The notes under the pieces: generated by a model | What the model was told of the DNA's origin: nothing | Seen by the model: only the letters and a program-made list of their open reading frames with translations | The model's database searches: none | Assembly: GCA_030432565.1 (NCBI GenBank) | Contig: JAUIGV010000014.1 | Location: forward strand, 110,277 to 174,276 | Origin: Verrucomicrobiia bacterium | Lineage (GTDB): Bacteria; Verrucomicrobiota; Verrucomicrobiia; Verrucomicrobiales; Akkermansiaceae | Reading direction: 5' to 3' | DNA: 64,000 bases | Shown: in pieces, positions 38,101 through 46,380 of the stretch | Numbering within the stretch: position 1 is the first letter of the stretch | How the letters are laid out: each line of letters starts with the position of its first letter | Program-made: the position numbers and the translations under genes

Positions 38101-38358
38101 GATCCGTCCGGGCTCCTTGGCGAAACCAACCACTTTAGATACCGTGTTGCTCCCGAAGTCGTGGCCAGCAAGCCCACCAACCTTCAGATCATCGCAGCCG
38201 CAACGGTGGGCACCAGGATCGTGGGTCGATCCGACCATCCACTCGCGAAACCTCTTCCTGCAAATGGACTCGCGAACGGTAGACTCGAACTCTTGAACTA
38301 CCTCCACGAGCAATCGGTCAGCGAAACGACCCACCGCCACGGCCGGGTCAAGAGCTGA
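35200..38358 (+). CDS. putA: Bifunctional proline dehydrogenase / L-glutamate gamma-semialdehyde dehydrogenase
   Basis: 1052 residues. PutA oxidises proline to glutamate in two steps: FAD-linked PRODH, then NAD-linked GSA dehydrogenase. N-terminal helical part to about 95; PRODH barrel about 96-460 (YLSVKISAIFSQINLLDQEG, IVKGANLAMEKVEA, VRIGVASHNLFDIAYAL, EFVELEMLEGMA); aldehyde dehydrogenase about 510-975 (VTPPWNFPCAIPCGG, IILTGSSNTADLF, catalytic Cys730 in HAGQKCSAAS, RQPFGGWKRSSVG). No N-terminal DNA-binding domain is seen. A ~75-residue C-terminal extension follows. Possibly co-transcribed with the two downstream transport genes. Confidence 0.96.
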   Translation: MSKAPSHEQLAARVPSPDLVDRACKLAAELLQAPRNPIEKREAEKMSRLLADENGKELTFHLADEVFRPPGAKAQAATFRRLIATHGVPEYLRPHEKILMKLGSFASRFFPSLVMPAVTAQIRKDSQRVILAREEKPLSRYLARRSKVNLNLLGEAILGEEEAQHRLEQNLQLLAKPDCHYLSVKISAIFSQINLLDQEGTLAAIQTRLRRLYRTGKFINLDMEEYRDLDLTCEAFKRTLDEPEFHNTKAGIVLQAYLPDSYPALQDLTAWASKRNTPIKIRIVKGANLAMEKVEASQHHWQQAPYDNKADVDANYKRMLHFAMLPENARHVRIGVASHNLFDIAYALLLREENGVEEFVELEMLEGMANEHARALAAKGSPVLFYSPVVRKENFHSAIAYLVRRLDENTSPENFLAHVFSMKPGDDAFKQQEARFREACRRIQTVKTGPNRDQDRNLPVTMTSNAFENSPETDWVLPANRQWLARSIKNYRPDSPPAPADLEQVETALETAASSGWSGTTPRQRAALLRQAALELESTRGRLIACMRLDADKRPFESDVEVSEAVDFANYYADRALDPAFLDGTTPVPLGVIVVTPPWNFPCAIPCGGILAALAAGNPVIMKPAPEVIQTGWEMVKCLWAAGIPKDALQFLPCPDNEVGQALVSSPKVNGIILTGSSNTADLFQNWNRDLKLFAETSGKNALIITASSDPDLAIKDLVKSAFFHAGQKCSAASLALIEADLYDSPVFMAQLRDAAASLPVGEATDPAAIVTPLIQEPSPELLRGLTQLDEGESWLLEPRQYSPRLWSPGIRLGVKPGSWIHRSELFGPVLALIRVENLDEAIAIQNSSEFGLTGGIHSLDPGEISQWRETVEVGNAYINRPITGAIVRRQPFGGWKRSSVGPGAKAGGPNYLTQFSIWQENDLPAAGAEPAPHVQELLEEFGNHERLVAAARSFAFWWKEEFSREHDPSGLLGETNHFRYRVAPEVVASKPTNLQIIAAATVGTRIVGRSDHPLAKPLPANGLANGRLELLNYLHEQSVSETTHRHGRVKS

Positions 38359-38455
38359 TTGTCACGACCTCGGGTCCTTTCGGACGATCTTGTCGAGCCT
38401 CACAATGAAACAATAACGTTTCCAAAAAGGCACCTATTGGTGTTTTCTAGTGCCG

Positions 38456-40171
38456 ATGCCATTTGATTTACCCGTCATGATCATGACCCTTTTGGGAGGC
38501 CTTGCGCTTTTCCTTTATGGCATGGAACAGATGTCGGGCGCTCTGAAGGCGATTGCAGGCGATGGACTGCGAAAGCTGCTCGGAAGTCTCACCAAGAACC
38601 GTTTCTACGGCGTTGTCACCGGGGCCTTTGCGACCGCCGTGGTTCAGTCGTCCTCTGTCACGACGGTGCTTGCCGTAGGGTTTATCTCCGCCGGACTACT
38701 CTCACTTACCCAGTCGGTCGGGATCATCATGGGGGCCAACGTCGGCACCACCATCACCGCCCAGATTGTCGCTTTCAAGGTCACCGAATATGCCCTCGGA
38801 CTCGTGGCGGCTGGATTTGCGACGCTCTTTATCAGCAAAAAAGAGAAACTGCGCCAGGCCGGAATAGCCATCATGGGGCTTGGCCTTATTTTCTTTGGGA
38901 TGGGCCTGATGAGTCAGGCAACCAATCCGCTGCGCGACTATCAACCCTTCATCGACATGATGGCCCGAATGGACAACCCCTTCCTGGGAATCCTCGTCGC
39001 CGCCGCCTTTACCGCCTTGATCCAAAGCTCCTCCGCAACCACGGGCGTCGTAATAGTGCTCGCGCTCGAAGGCTTCATTTCCCTGGAGGCAGGAATCGCG
39101 CTCGCCTTCGGAGCCAACCTCGGCACCTGCGTCACAGCCGCTCTCGCGGCCCTCGGAAAGCCTGAGGAAGCAAAGCGAGCAGCCGTGGTCCATATCGCTT
39201 TTAACCTGATTGGAGTTGTCCTCTGGATTGGCTTTATCGACCACCTCGCCGACTGGGTTCGCGCAATTTCGCCCAATCATTCCGATCTCGATGGCAAGGA
39301 ACGCCTCGTCAGGGAAGTCCCCCGCCAAATTGCCAACGCCCACACTCTCTTCAATGTCGCCAATACCTTCATTTTCATTTGGTTCACCCCATTGTTTGTA
39401 AAGCTTTCCCGCTTGATCATTCGCGACAAACCCAAGTCGCTTCCTGCAGAGGCACAACCCAGATTCCTCGATCCAATTTTCCAGGAGACACCCGCAATTG
39501 CCGTTGACCGTGTCCGCATGGAGGTCGGCCACCTTGGCGAACTGGTCCTTTCCATGCTCCAAAATTCAAAAAGCGAAAATATCAATCTAAAGCAAGTGAG
39601 CGCCTCACGCCTTGTGAAATCCGCCCACGACGCCGAACTTCTCTCGGCCGAAATCCTCTCCTATTCGCGGAAGATCTCCTATGCCAGCCTCAGCGAGGAA
39701 AGTCACCGCGAATTGGAACATCTTCTCGATGTCACCAACCAACTCCGTGGAGTTTCCGACACCATTGCCAACAACCTCGGCACACTGGTCAAGGAATGGC
39801 GGGCCGCCCAACTCGATGCCAGCGACGACACCCGCTCAAAAATCCAGTCCATTCACCTACAGGTGACCCGCGCTCTTCGCGACGCACTGACGGCGGTCCA
39901 AGAACGGGATTACGAAACCGCAAATCGCGTAATTCGTATCAAGCATGCGCTTTACACCGAGATCGACGAACTCGGCACCTATCTCGGATCCAGACTCCGA
40001 AGCCATGATCCCAACCGGGTTGAAATTTACCGTCTTGAAAGCCGCGTTCTGGAGATAGAGCGCCGTATTTATTACTTCGCCAAGCGCATCGCAAAAACAG
40101 TCGTGGCCGAAAAAGAATCCCCACTAAAAGGCTCGATCGCTGATCCTGACGATGGGATTCCGCTTTCCTAA
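38456..40171 (+). CDS. Na/Pi cotransporter family protein with PhoU-like domain
   Basis: About 571 residues from ATG 38456; a GTG two codons upstream (38450) is equally possible. Two repeats of the NptA/Na_Pi_cotrans fold carry the hallmark QSSS motifs (FATAVVQSSSVTTVLAVGF and AAFTALIQSSSATTGVVIVL) with ANVGTTITAQIVA and GANLGTCVTAALA. From about residue 345 the protein is helical and PhoU-like (SMLQNSKSENINLKQVS and three further helices). The family transports phosphate with sodium or acts in phosphate sensing. Begins 97 bases after putA and is followed after three bases by the exporter gene. Confidence 0.92.
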   Translation: MPFDLPVMIMTLLGGLALFLYGMEQMSGALKAIAGDGLRKLLGSLTKNRFYGVVTGAFATAVVQSSSVTTVLAVGFISAGLLSLTQSVGIIMGANVGTTITAQIVAFKVTEYALGLVAAGFATLFISKKEKLRQAGIAIMGLGLIFFGMGLMSQATNPLRDYQPFIDMMARMDNPFLGILVAAAFTALIQSSSATTGVVIVLALEGFISLEAGIALAFGANLGTCVTAALAALGKPEEAKRAAVVHIAFNLIGVVLWIGFIDHLADWVRAISPNHSDLDGKERLVREVPRQIANAHTLFNVANTFIFIWFTPLFVKLSRLIIRDKPKSLPAEAQPRFLDPIFQETPAIAVDRVRMEVGHLGELVLSMLQNSKSENINLKQVSASRLVKSAHDAELLSAEILSYSRKISYASLSEESHRELEHLLDVTNQLRGVSDTIANNLGTLVKEWRAAQLDASDDTRSKIQSIHLQVTRALRDALTAVQERDYETANRVIRIKHALYTEIDELGTYLGSRLRSHDPNRVEIYRLESRVLEIERRIYYFAKRIAKTVVAEKESPLKGSIADPDDGIPLS

Positions 40172-40174
40172 TCC

Positions 40175-41416
40175 ATGGCTTTGGACCCATCAGAATTCCG
40201 GCAACGGACCCGCTTTATCGTAAAGCTGGGTCGCGCTCTCCACGAGTGCGGAGCGACCAGCGAGAGAATCGAGCGACACCTCGAAAACGTCACCCGGATG
40301 CTGGGCCTGCATGGAAGCTTCCTTGTCAGCCCGACTACTTTCACTTGCGCCTTCTGGGAGGAAGACGAGATCGATCAATTCGTCCACATCGAGCGAGTCG
40401 AACCAGCCGACTACAATATGGGCCGACTTTGGGAAATCGATCAGTTCGTCGAGAGCATCGAGCATGGAGAAACCGACTTCTCCTCCGGTCTTGAGGAGCT
40501 TCAAAAACTCAGCGAATCCTCTCCCAACTACTCGCTTCCCGTCAATACGGTCTCATGGCTTCTCACCGGAGGATGCTTTTCGGCCCTGCTCTCGCCCAAT
40601 CCCTTGAATGCGATGGTTGCCCCGTTCATTTCAGTGGTCATCTTTCTGATTGTCAGCCAAAGCTCGTCCCGTCCCCGGTGGAAGCCCGTCGCCACGATTC
40701 TTGGAGCGATGACGGCAGGACTTCTTGCCAGCGGCATCGCGGCGGCGGGAATTGCGGTCAATCCGGCTCTTGTCGTCCTCTCCTCCATCATCATTTTTAT
40801 TCCCGGACTAGCTCTCACCGTTTCGCTCACCGAGATTTCCGCAGGTCACCTCATCTCAGGTTCCTCCCGTTTGGTCGATGCCGTCATGACTTTGCTGAAA
40901 CTCTTTTTTGGTGCTCTCAGCGGCATCGCCATCACCAGATTTGCCAGCGCCTCCATCCCACGGCTCATCGACCCCGGAATGGTTTTTCAAGACCTGCCGG
41001 CCTGGCGAATCTGGCCTGCGCTGATTGGACTGGCCCTCTCTCTTGGGATCGGGCTCAATCTCCCGCCCCAGCGGATCGGCTGGGGTGTTTTGGCCGTCAT
41101 CATTGCCTTCACCTCGGCGATGATCGGGGAAATTCACTTCGGAATGTTCGCCGGAGTTTTTTTGGGAGCACTCTCGGTCGGGCTTTACGCCAATCTGTTT
41201 TCACGGATCATGAGAGGACCCGGATCGATCCTGATGACTTGCGGCATCATCGTGCTTGTTCCCGGAAGTAAGGTCTACTCCATCCTCAATGAATGGGTCT
41301 CCGGCGAAACCATCATCCCCAGCCAAAGCGGAAGCACTGCCGTCATGGCCTTCATGGCCCTGACCGCCGGACTTCTCTTTTCCAATGCGTTCCTCCCGGC
41401 CCGAAAAAGCCTGTGA
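40175..41416 (+). CDS. Threonine/serine exporter family (ThrE-like) protein
   Basis: 413 residues. The N-terminal cytoplasmic domain (DUF1212) has FIVKLGRALHECGATSERIE and LGLHGSFLVSPTTFTCAF. It continues into about nine membrane helices: the ThrE part (NTVSWLLTGGCFSALL, FIPGLALTVSLTEISAGHLI), then the ThrE_2 (DUF3815) part (YANLFSRIMRGPGSILMTCG, IIVLVPGSKVYSIL). Both halves, which are separate genes in some bacteria, are fused here. The family exports Thr/Ser in Corynebacterium. Start three bases after the upstream stop, so co-translated. Confidence 0.92.
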   Translation: MALDPSEFRQRTRFIVKLGRALHECGATSERIERHLENVTRMLGLHGSFLVSPTTFTCAFWEEDEIDQFVHIERVEPADYNMGRLWEIDQFVESIEHGETDFSSGLEELQKLSESSPNYSLPVNTVSWLLTGGCFSALLSPNPLNAMVAPFISVVIFLIVSQSSSRPRWKPVATILGAMTAGLLASGIAAAGIAVNPALVVLSSIIIFIPGLALTVSLTEISAGHLISGSSRLVDAVMTLLKLFFGALSGIAITRFASASIPRLIDPGMVFQDLPAWRIWPALIGLALSLGIGLNLPPQRIGWGVLAVIIAFTSAMIGEIHFGMFAGVFLGALSVGLYANLFSRIMRGPGSILMTCGIIVLVPGSKVYSILNEWVSGETIIPSQSGSTAVMAFMALTAGLLFSNAFLPARKSL

Positions 41417-41494
41417 CACCCTCCGGGAACGGCATGATTTCGAAGGGATTTTTGCTATAACAACGTCTAACATCGCGTAGGTTGGGCCACAGAC

Positions 41495-44368
41495 ATGCCT
41501 TCGCTCAAACCACGTTCTTTTCTTTTTTTCCTGCTGATCCATTGTCCGCTGGCACTTCCGGCGGAGATTGATTTCAACGCGCAAATCCGGCCGCTGCTGA
41601 CAAAGAACTGCACCACCTGTCACGGCGGGGTCAAAAAGGCGGGCGATGTCTCCTTTCTTTACCGCGAAGACGTTCTGGGAAAGGGCAAATCCGGCCGCCC
41701 AGTGGTGGTGCCGGGATCGCCGGCAGATTCAGAAATGATCCGGCGGCTCAAAACGAGCGATCCCGATGATCGCATGCCCCCTCCCGATCACCATCCCGAG
41801 CCCATCGCGACTTCCGACATCGCCCTCCTGGAACAATGGGTCGCCGAAGGGGCGGAGTGGGGAGACCACTGGGCTTTTGTGAAACCCCAAAACCCAGGCC
41901 TTCCACCCGTGGAAGAAAAGGACTGGGCCAAAGCCGGCCTCGATCGTTTTGTCCTTGCGAAGCTGGAGCAAAAAGGACTCGCCCCTTCTCCTCCCGCCTC
42001 TCCCGAAGCCTGGCTTCGTCGTGTCACTCTCGATCTCACCGGCCTGCCCCCCACCCTTGCGGAATTCGAAGCCTTTTCGACTGAGGCTGCCGGCGATCTC
42101 GTCAAAGCCAGAGAGACCGTGGTCGACCGCCTCCTCGCCTCACCTGCTTACGGAGAACACCTCACCGCGATATGGCTCGATCTGGCCCGATACTCCGACA
42201 CCTTCGGTTTCGAAAAAGATCCTCATCGCAACATCTGGCCCTATCGGGACTGGGTCACCGAAGCCTTCAACAAGGACCTTCCATTCGACCAATTCACGAT
42301 CAAACAGCTCGCCGGTGATCTCATCGAAAAACCATCCCCGGATGATCTCATCGCGAGTTCCTTTCATCGGAACACCCAAAACAATACCGAGGGTGGAACC
42401 GACGATGAAGAATGGCGCATGGCCGCCGTCATGGACCGTGTCAGCACCACCTGGACTGCCTGGAACGGCACCACCTTTGCATGTGTGCAGTGCCACTCCC
42501 ACCCTTATGAGCCGATTCCCCACGAAGATTACTATCGCTTCCTCGCCTTCTTCAACAATTCGGAGGATATTGACCAAAACGACGATTTCCCAAAAACCAA
42601 AGTCGCAAAAGACCCGGCCCAACAAGAAGCATCCGTCACTCTTGAAAAAGGCATCCGTAATGCCCGCGCGATGATCAACAAAACGGCAAGGGAACTCGCT
42701 CAAAACATCGGGAACTGGTCCGTCATCGAAACCACCGAAAGCATCGCGCAGCCTGATACCGGGAAGGTGACCCAGCAGAAGAACGGCGACTTCCTTTCCT
42801 CGGGTACCAATCCAACCCGCGCCATCTTCAAGCTCACCGCACCCGCCCCGGCCTTTGGAGCTATTCGCCTCACCATTCTTCCGCTCAGCGACGATCCTGC
42901 CAATTGGGACGAACAAGGCGCCGTCGTATCCGGAATCGAAATGGCCCTGGTGGGTAGGGACGGTTCAAGGAAGCCGGTGGCACTTCGGGAAGTTGTCGCC
43001 GATTACCTTGCCGGCCCCTATGACCCGAATGATTCCCTCAAAAAGGGTGCATCCGGCTTCGGCGAGTTCCCCATGATGAAAGGACCTCGTACGGCCTGGA
43101 TCGTACCAAATGCCCCGGTCACTCCCGGTGCCGGGGAAAAACTCGAGATCACCATTCGCCACGGAGCGGTCTGCAACGGGAACAACCAGAACTGTGTCCT
43201 TCGCCGATTCCGGCTTGAATCCACCGGGGACCCACGCCTTGTCAAATTTCTCGCCTCTCCCGAAAGAGACGAAGCCTGGAAACAACTGGCAACGCTTAAA
43301 CAACAATATAAGGCAATTCCCGGCATGACCATTCCAGTGATGCAGGAACGCCTTGCCGAAGCCAGGCGCGAGACCCGCCTCTTTATTCGGGGAAACCGCA
43401 TGACCTTGGGCCAGGTCGTCGCTCCCGGTGTCCCCGAAATTTTCGGAGGAAACGGCAAGGAAAAGAACCGTCTCGACATGGCCCGCTGGCTGGTGGGCCG
43501 CGAGAATCCACTGGCCGCGCGCGTTCTCGCCAACCGGCTCTGGGCATCGATGTTCGGAGTTGGAATCGTGGAAACGCTGGAAGACTTCGGCAGCTCGGGA
43601 GCCCTTCCCACCCATCCCGAACTTCTCGACTTCCTGGCCCTCCGCCTCCGCGATCACCATCGCTGGCACCTCAAGCCCTTCCTGCGCGAAATTGCCCTCT
43701 CGGCGACCTATGGTCAGGACAACAAGGCCACCTCATCGCTCCTGCAAACCGATCCAAAAAATCGCCTTTTGGCCCGCGGACCGCGCCAACGACTGAGTGC
43801 CGAAATGGTCCGGGATCAGGCACTTGTAATCTCGGGCTTGCTGACCACCAAAAACGGCGGACCTCCCGTTTACCCGCCGCAACCTGATGGGATCTGGCGG
43901 TCGGTATACAACGGCCAAACCTGGAAGACTTCGACCGGGCCGGATCGTTACCGCCGTGCCATCTACACCTACCGCAAGCGAACTTCGGGTTACCCCGCCT
44001 TCCTCACCTTTGACGCTCCTACCGGCGATGTCTGTACTGCCCGTCGCATCGCGACGAACACTCCCTTGCAGGCACTTGTCACTCTCAACGACCCGGCGCA
44101 CATCGAATTTGCGCAAGCACTCGCCAAAGTCATGTCGGAACATCACCCCGATCTTTCCGCCCAACTCTCGCATGGATGGAAGCGGATCACCCTTCAAGAT
44201 CCCGACCCGGAAACACTTGATACGCTTGCGCAACTCCATCGCGATGCCATGGCCGAATTGCAAAAGACACCCGATGACTTGGCCAGACTTGCAAACGAAC
44301 CTTCCCTCGCCGCACTCGTTATTGTTGCCAACACCATTTTAAATTCCGACGCCGCCCTGAACCGATGA
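41495..44368 (+). CDS. PSCyt1-DUF1549-DUF1553 protein (c-type cytochrome domain), copy 1
   Basis: 957 residues with a signal peptide (FLFFLLIHCPLALPA). The planctomycete cytochrome C domain (PSCyt1) has the heme motif C39-T-T-C42-H43 and distal GDRMPPPDHHP-like loop (DPDDRMPPPD). DUF1549 follows, with LDRFVLAKLEQKGLAPSPPA, RRVTLDLTGLPPTLAEFEAF and CVQCHSHPYEPIPHEDYY (about 143-360), then a beta-rich insert, and DUF1553 (ARWLVGRENPLAARVLANRL onwards, RLLARGPRQRLSAEM). The C-terminal stop overlaps the DUF1501 ATG. Such proteins are abundant in Planctomycetes and Verrucomicrobia, probably acting in periplasmic electron transfer or polymer turnover; the function is not proven. Confidence 0.93.
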   Translation: MPSLKPRSFLFFLLIHCPLALPAEIDFNAQIRPLLTKNCTTCHGGVKKAGDVSFLYREDVLGKGKSGRPVVVPGSPADSEMIRRLKTSDPDDRMPPPDHHPEPIATSDIALLEQWVAEGAEWGDHWAFVKPQNPGLPPVEEKDWAKAGLDRFVLAKLEQKGLAPSPPASPEAWLRRVTLDLTGLPPTLAEFEAFSTEAAGDLVKARETVVDRLLASPAYGEHLTAIWLDLARYSDTFGFEKDPHRNIWPYRDWVTEAFNKDLPFDQFTIKQLAGDLIEKPSPDDLIASSFHRNTQNNTEGGTDDEEWRMAAVMDRVSTTWTAWNGTTFACVQCHSHPYEPIPHEDYYRFLAFFNNSEDIDQNDDFPKTKVAKDPAQQEASVTLEKGIRNARAMINKTARELAQNIGNWSVIETTESIAQPDTGKVTQQKNGDFLSSGTNPTRAIFKLTAPAPAFGAIRLTILPLSDDPANWDEQGAVVSGIEMALVGRDGSRKPVALREVVADYLAGPYDPNDSLKKGASGFGEFPMMKGPRTAWIVPNAPVTPGAGEKLEITIRHGAVCNGNNQNCVLRRFRLESTGDPRLVKFLASPERDEAWKQLATLKQQYKAIPGMTIPVMQERLAEARRETRLFIRGNRMTLGQVVAPGVPEIFGGNGKEKNRLDMARWLVGRENPLAARVLANRLWASMFGVGIVETLEDFGSSGALPTHPELLDFLALRLRDHHRWHLKPFLREIALSATYGQDNKATSSLLQTDPKNRLLARGPRQRLSAEMVRDQALVISGLLTTKNGGPPVYPPQPDGIWRSVYNGQTWKTSTGPDRYRRAIYTYRKRTSGYPAFLTFDAPTGDVCTARRIATNTPLQALVTLNDPAHIEFAQALAKVMSEHHPDLSAQLSHGWKRITLQDPDPETLDTLAQLHRDAMAELQKTPDDLARLANEPSLAALVIVANTILNSDAALNR

Positions 44369-45843
44369 TCCATCCTTTTCAACAACTTCAGCACGACCGC
44401 CTGCAGCACCAGACGCGGAGGCACTTTCTCAATAACTGCTCGATCGGCCTGGGCGGCCTCTGGCTCGCCAGTCAGGGAAATCCGGCACTCGGAGCGGCCC
44501 TTCACAAGGACCCCGCCCAACCCTTTGCTCCCACGGCCCCCCACTTCGCGCCCAAAGCCAAACGCGTCATCTATCTGCACATGGCCGGAGCTCCCAGCCA
44601 ACTCGAACTCTTCGATCACAAGCCGGAGCTCACAAAATACGATGGTAAGGATTGTCCGTCCGAGTTCCTCGAAGGGCAGCAATTTGCCTTCATCCAGGGC
44701 GTTCCGAAGATGCTAGGCTCGGTCTTTCCATTCCATCAGGCAGGCAAGTCGGGTCAGTGGATCTCCGACCGTATGCCGCACCTCGAGACCGTCATTGATG
44801 ATGTCTGCATCATCAAATCGATGTGGTCGGATCAATTCAACCACGCTCCCGCCCAACTCCTCCTTCACACCGGCAGTCAGAACCCGGGAAGCCCGTCGGC
44901 CGGCGCCTGGACGACCTACGGACTCGGCAGCGAAAACCAAAACCTTCCCGGCTTCATCGCCCTGACCTCGGGCGGGAAGAATCCCGATGCCGGAAAATCG
45001 GTTTGGGGATCAGGCTTTCTTCCTTCGGTCTATCAGGGCGTGCAATGCCGCTCCGAGGGCGACCCCGTCTTGTTTCTCGGTAACCCTGACGGAGTCTCGC
45101 GAAACCTTCGGCGCAAATCGCTCGATGCCCTCTCGAAGCTCAATCAACGAATCGCGACCGAGGTTGGCGACCCGGAAACTTTGACCCGCATCGCCCAATA
45201 TGAAATGGCCTTTCGCATGCAGATGCACGCATCCGATGCCTTCGATGTCAGCCAGGAACCGGCCTCGGTCCACGAAGCCTATGCCACCCAACCCGGCAAA
45301 GAGTCTTTCAGCAACAATTGCCTCCTCGCGCGACGACTTGCCGAGCGTGGCGTTCGCTTCATCCAGCTTTTTGACTGGGGATGGGATTCCCATGGAACCG
45401 GCCCCAACACCGATCTTCGGGATGGCTTTGTGAAAAAGTGCAAGGAGATCGACCAGCCCATCGCCGCCCTTCTGAAGGACCTCAAACAACGCGGGCTCCT
45501 TGAAGAAACCCTCGTGATTTGGTCGGGTGAATTTGGCAGGACTCCCATGCGAGAAAACCGCGGCGGCAAGACTATGAAAAACGTAGGCCGCGATCACCAC
45601 CCCGCCGCCTACACACTCTGGATGGCGGGAGGCGGCGTGAAAGGCGGCCTCAGCTACGGTGCAACCGACGCGCTCGGCTACAATGCCGTGACCGATCCTG
45701 TCAGCGCCCACGATCTCCACGCCACGCTCATGACCTTGCTGGGCTTTGATCACAAACGCTTCACCCATCCTTTCCAGGGGCTCGACCAGCGGCTGACAAA
45801 CGTGACCAAGTCATCGCGGGTTCTTCACGATATCATCGCGTAA
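44365..45843 (+). CDS. DUF1501 (sulfatase-like fold) Tat protein, copy 1
   Basis: 492 residues. A Tat-type signal (TRRHFLNNCSIGLGGLWLA) is followed by the DUF1501 domain: AKRVIYLHMAGAPSQLELFD, TYGLGSENQNLPGFIALTSG, ARRLAERGVRFIQLFDWGWD, LVIWSGEFGRTPM and GRDHHPAAYTLWMAGGGVKG. The fold belongs to the alkaline-phosphatase/sulfatase superfamily, but the substrate is unknown. It overlaps the preceding gene by 4 bases (ATGA), and the same pairing recurs at 54-58 kb. Confidence 0.92.
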   Translation: MIHPFQQLQHDRLQHQTRRHFLNNCSIGLGGLWLASQGNPALGAALHKDPAQPFAPTAPHFAPKAKRVIYLHMAGAPSQLELFDHKPELTKYDGKDCPSEFLEGQQFAFIQGVPKMLGSVFPFHQAGKSGQWISDRMPHLETVIDDVCIIKSMWSDQFNHAPAQLLLHTGSQNPGSPSAGAWTTYGLGSENQNLPGFIALTSGGKNPDAGKSVWGSGFLPSVYQGVQCRSEGDPVLFLGNPDGVSRNLRRKSLDALSKLNQRIATEVGDPETLTRIAQYEMAFRMQMHASDAFDVSQEPASVHEAYATQPGKESFSNNCLLARRLAERGVRFIQLFDWGWDSHGTGPNTDLRDGFVKKCKEIDQPIAALLKDLKQRGLLEETLVIWSGEFGRTPMRENRGGKTMKNVGRDHHPAAYTLWMAGGGVKGGLSYGATDALGYNAVTDPVSAHDLHATLMTLLGFDHKRFTHPFQGLDQRLTNVTKSSRVLHDIIA

Positions 45844-46380
45844 GCAATTCAGACTTCCCGCCCATCAAGATACAGCTGGCAGGTCAAACCGGGCTGTCTG
45901 TCCGAATGCACAATTCTACTCGCTAAAGAGATCCGTTACTGTTGCAGCGGCCCTGGCATCGGGCTCACCGCAAGGCGCCTCCGTCGACATTGCTTCGGTC
46001 GCCGGCACTGATGATCACAGTGGTAGATTTATTGCCACCAGCGCAGGAGACGGAAGCACCCCGACCGGATGAAGAATCTTCAACGGACAAATCGCACCTC
46101 AGAACGGAGTCTTTATTCCGCTTGGGGAACCCGGCCATTTGATCAGAATGAGTGGTTCCGCATCGCCAAAGAACAGTTTCACCGAGCTCCACAGAGGCAG
46201 TCTTGACTATGCCCAACGAGAGCTTCGGATTTGATATAACCAGCAAAACCGAAGCCGGCCAAATTTTCGAGATGTCACATCGCAAGAACCGGACGCCATC
46301 AATTTCCACCGGAGAGGTGACACCCTGCGCGGCGCAAACTACTCTTCAAAAATGGTTTTGGTTCGGCTATTTACTAAATT
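45844..46380 (+). pseudogene. Possible decayed gene or gene fragment
   Basis: A 537-base stretch with no intact gene. In one plus-strand frame it translates almost throughout, interrupted by TGA at 46070 and 46232, and ends at a TGA overlapping the next ATG. The pieces look like part of a secreted protein (GRFIATSAGDGSTPTG, NGQIAPQNGVFIPLGEP, DTLRGANYSSKMVLVRL). Other frames are also partly open, and codon usage is not strongly biased, so it could be non-coding spacer. No start codon with good context was identified. Confidence 0.35.

Noticed and set aside
42140..42916. 258-residue minus-strand frame opposite PSCyt1 copy 1
   Set aside because: Antisense of a confident DUF1549 region, no start context and no homology pattern.
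46070..46234. In-frame TGA codons read as selenocysteine
   Set aside because: Two TGA codons with no SECIS-like structure noticed, no selenoprotein family recognised, and other frames are equally open; decay is simpler.
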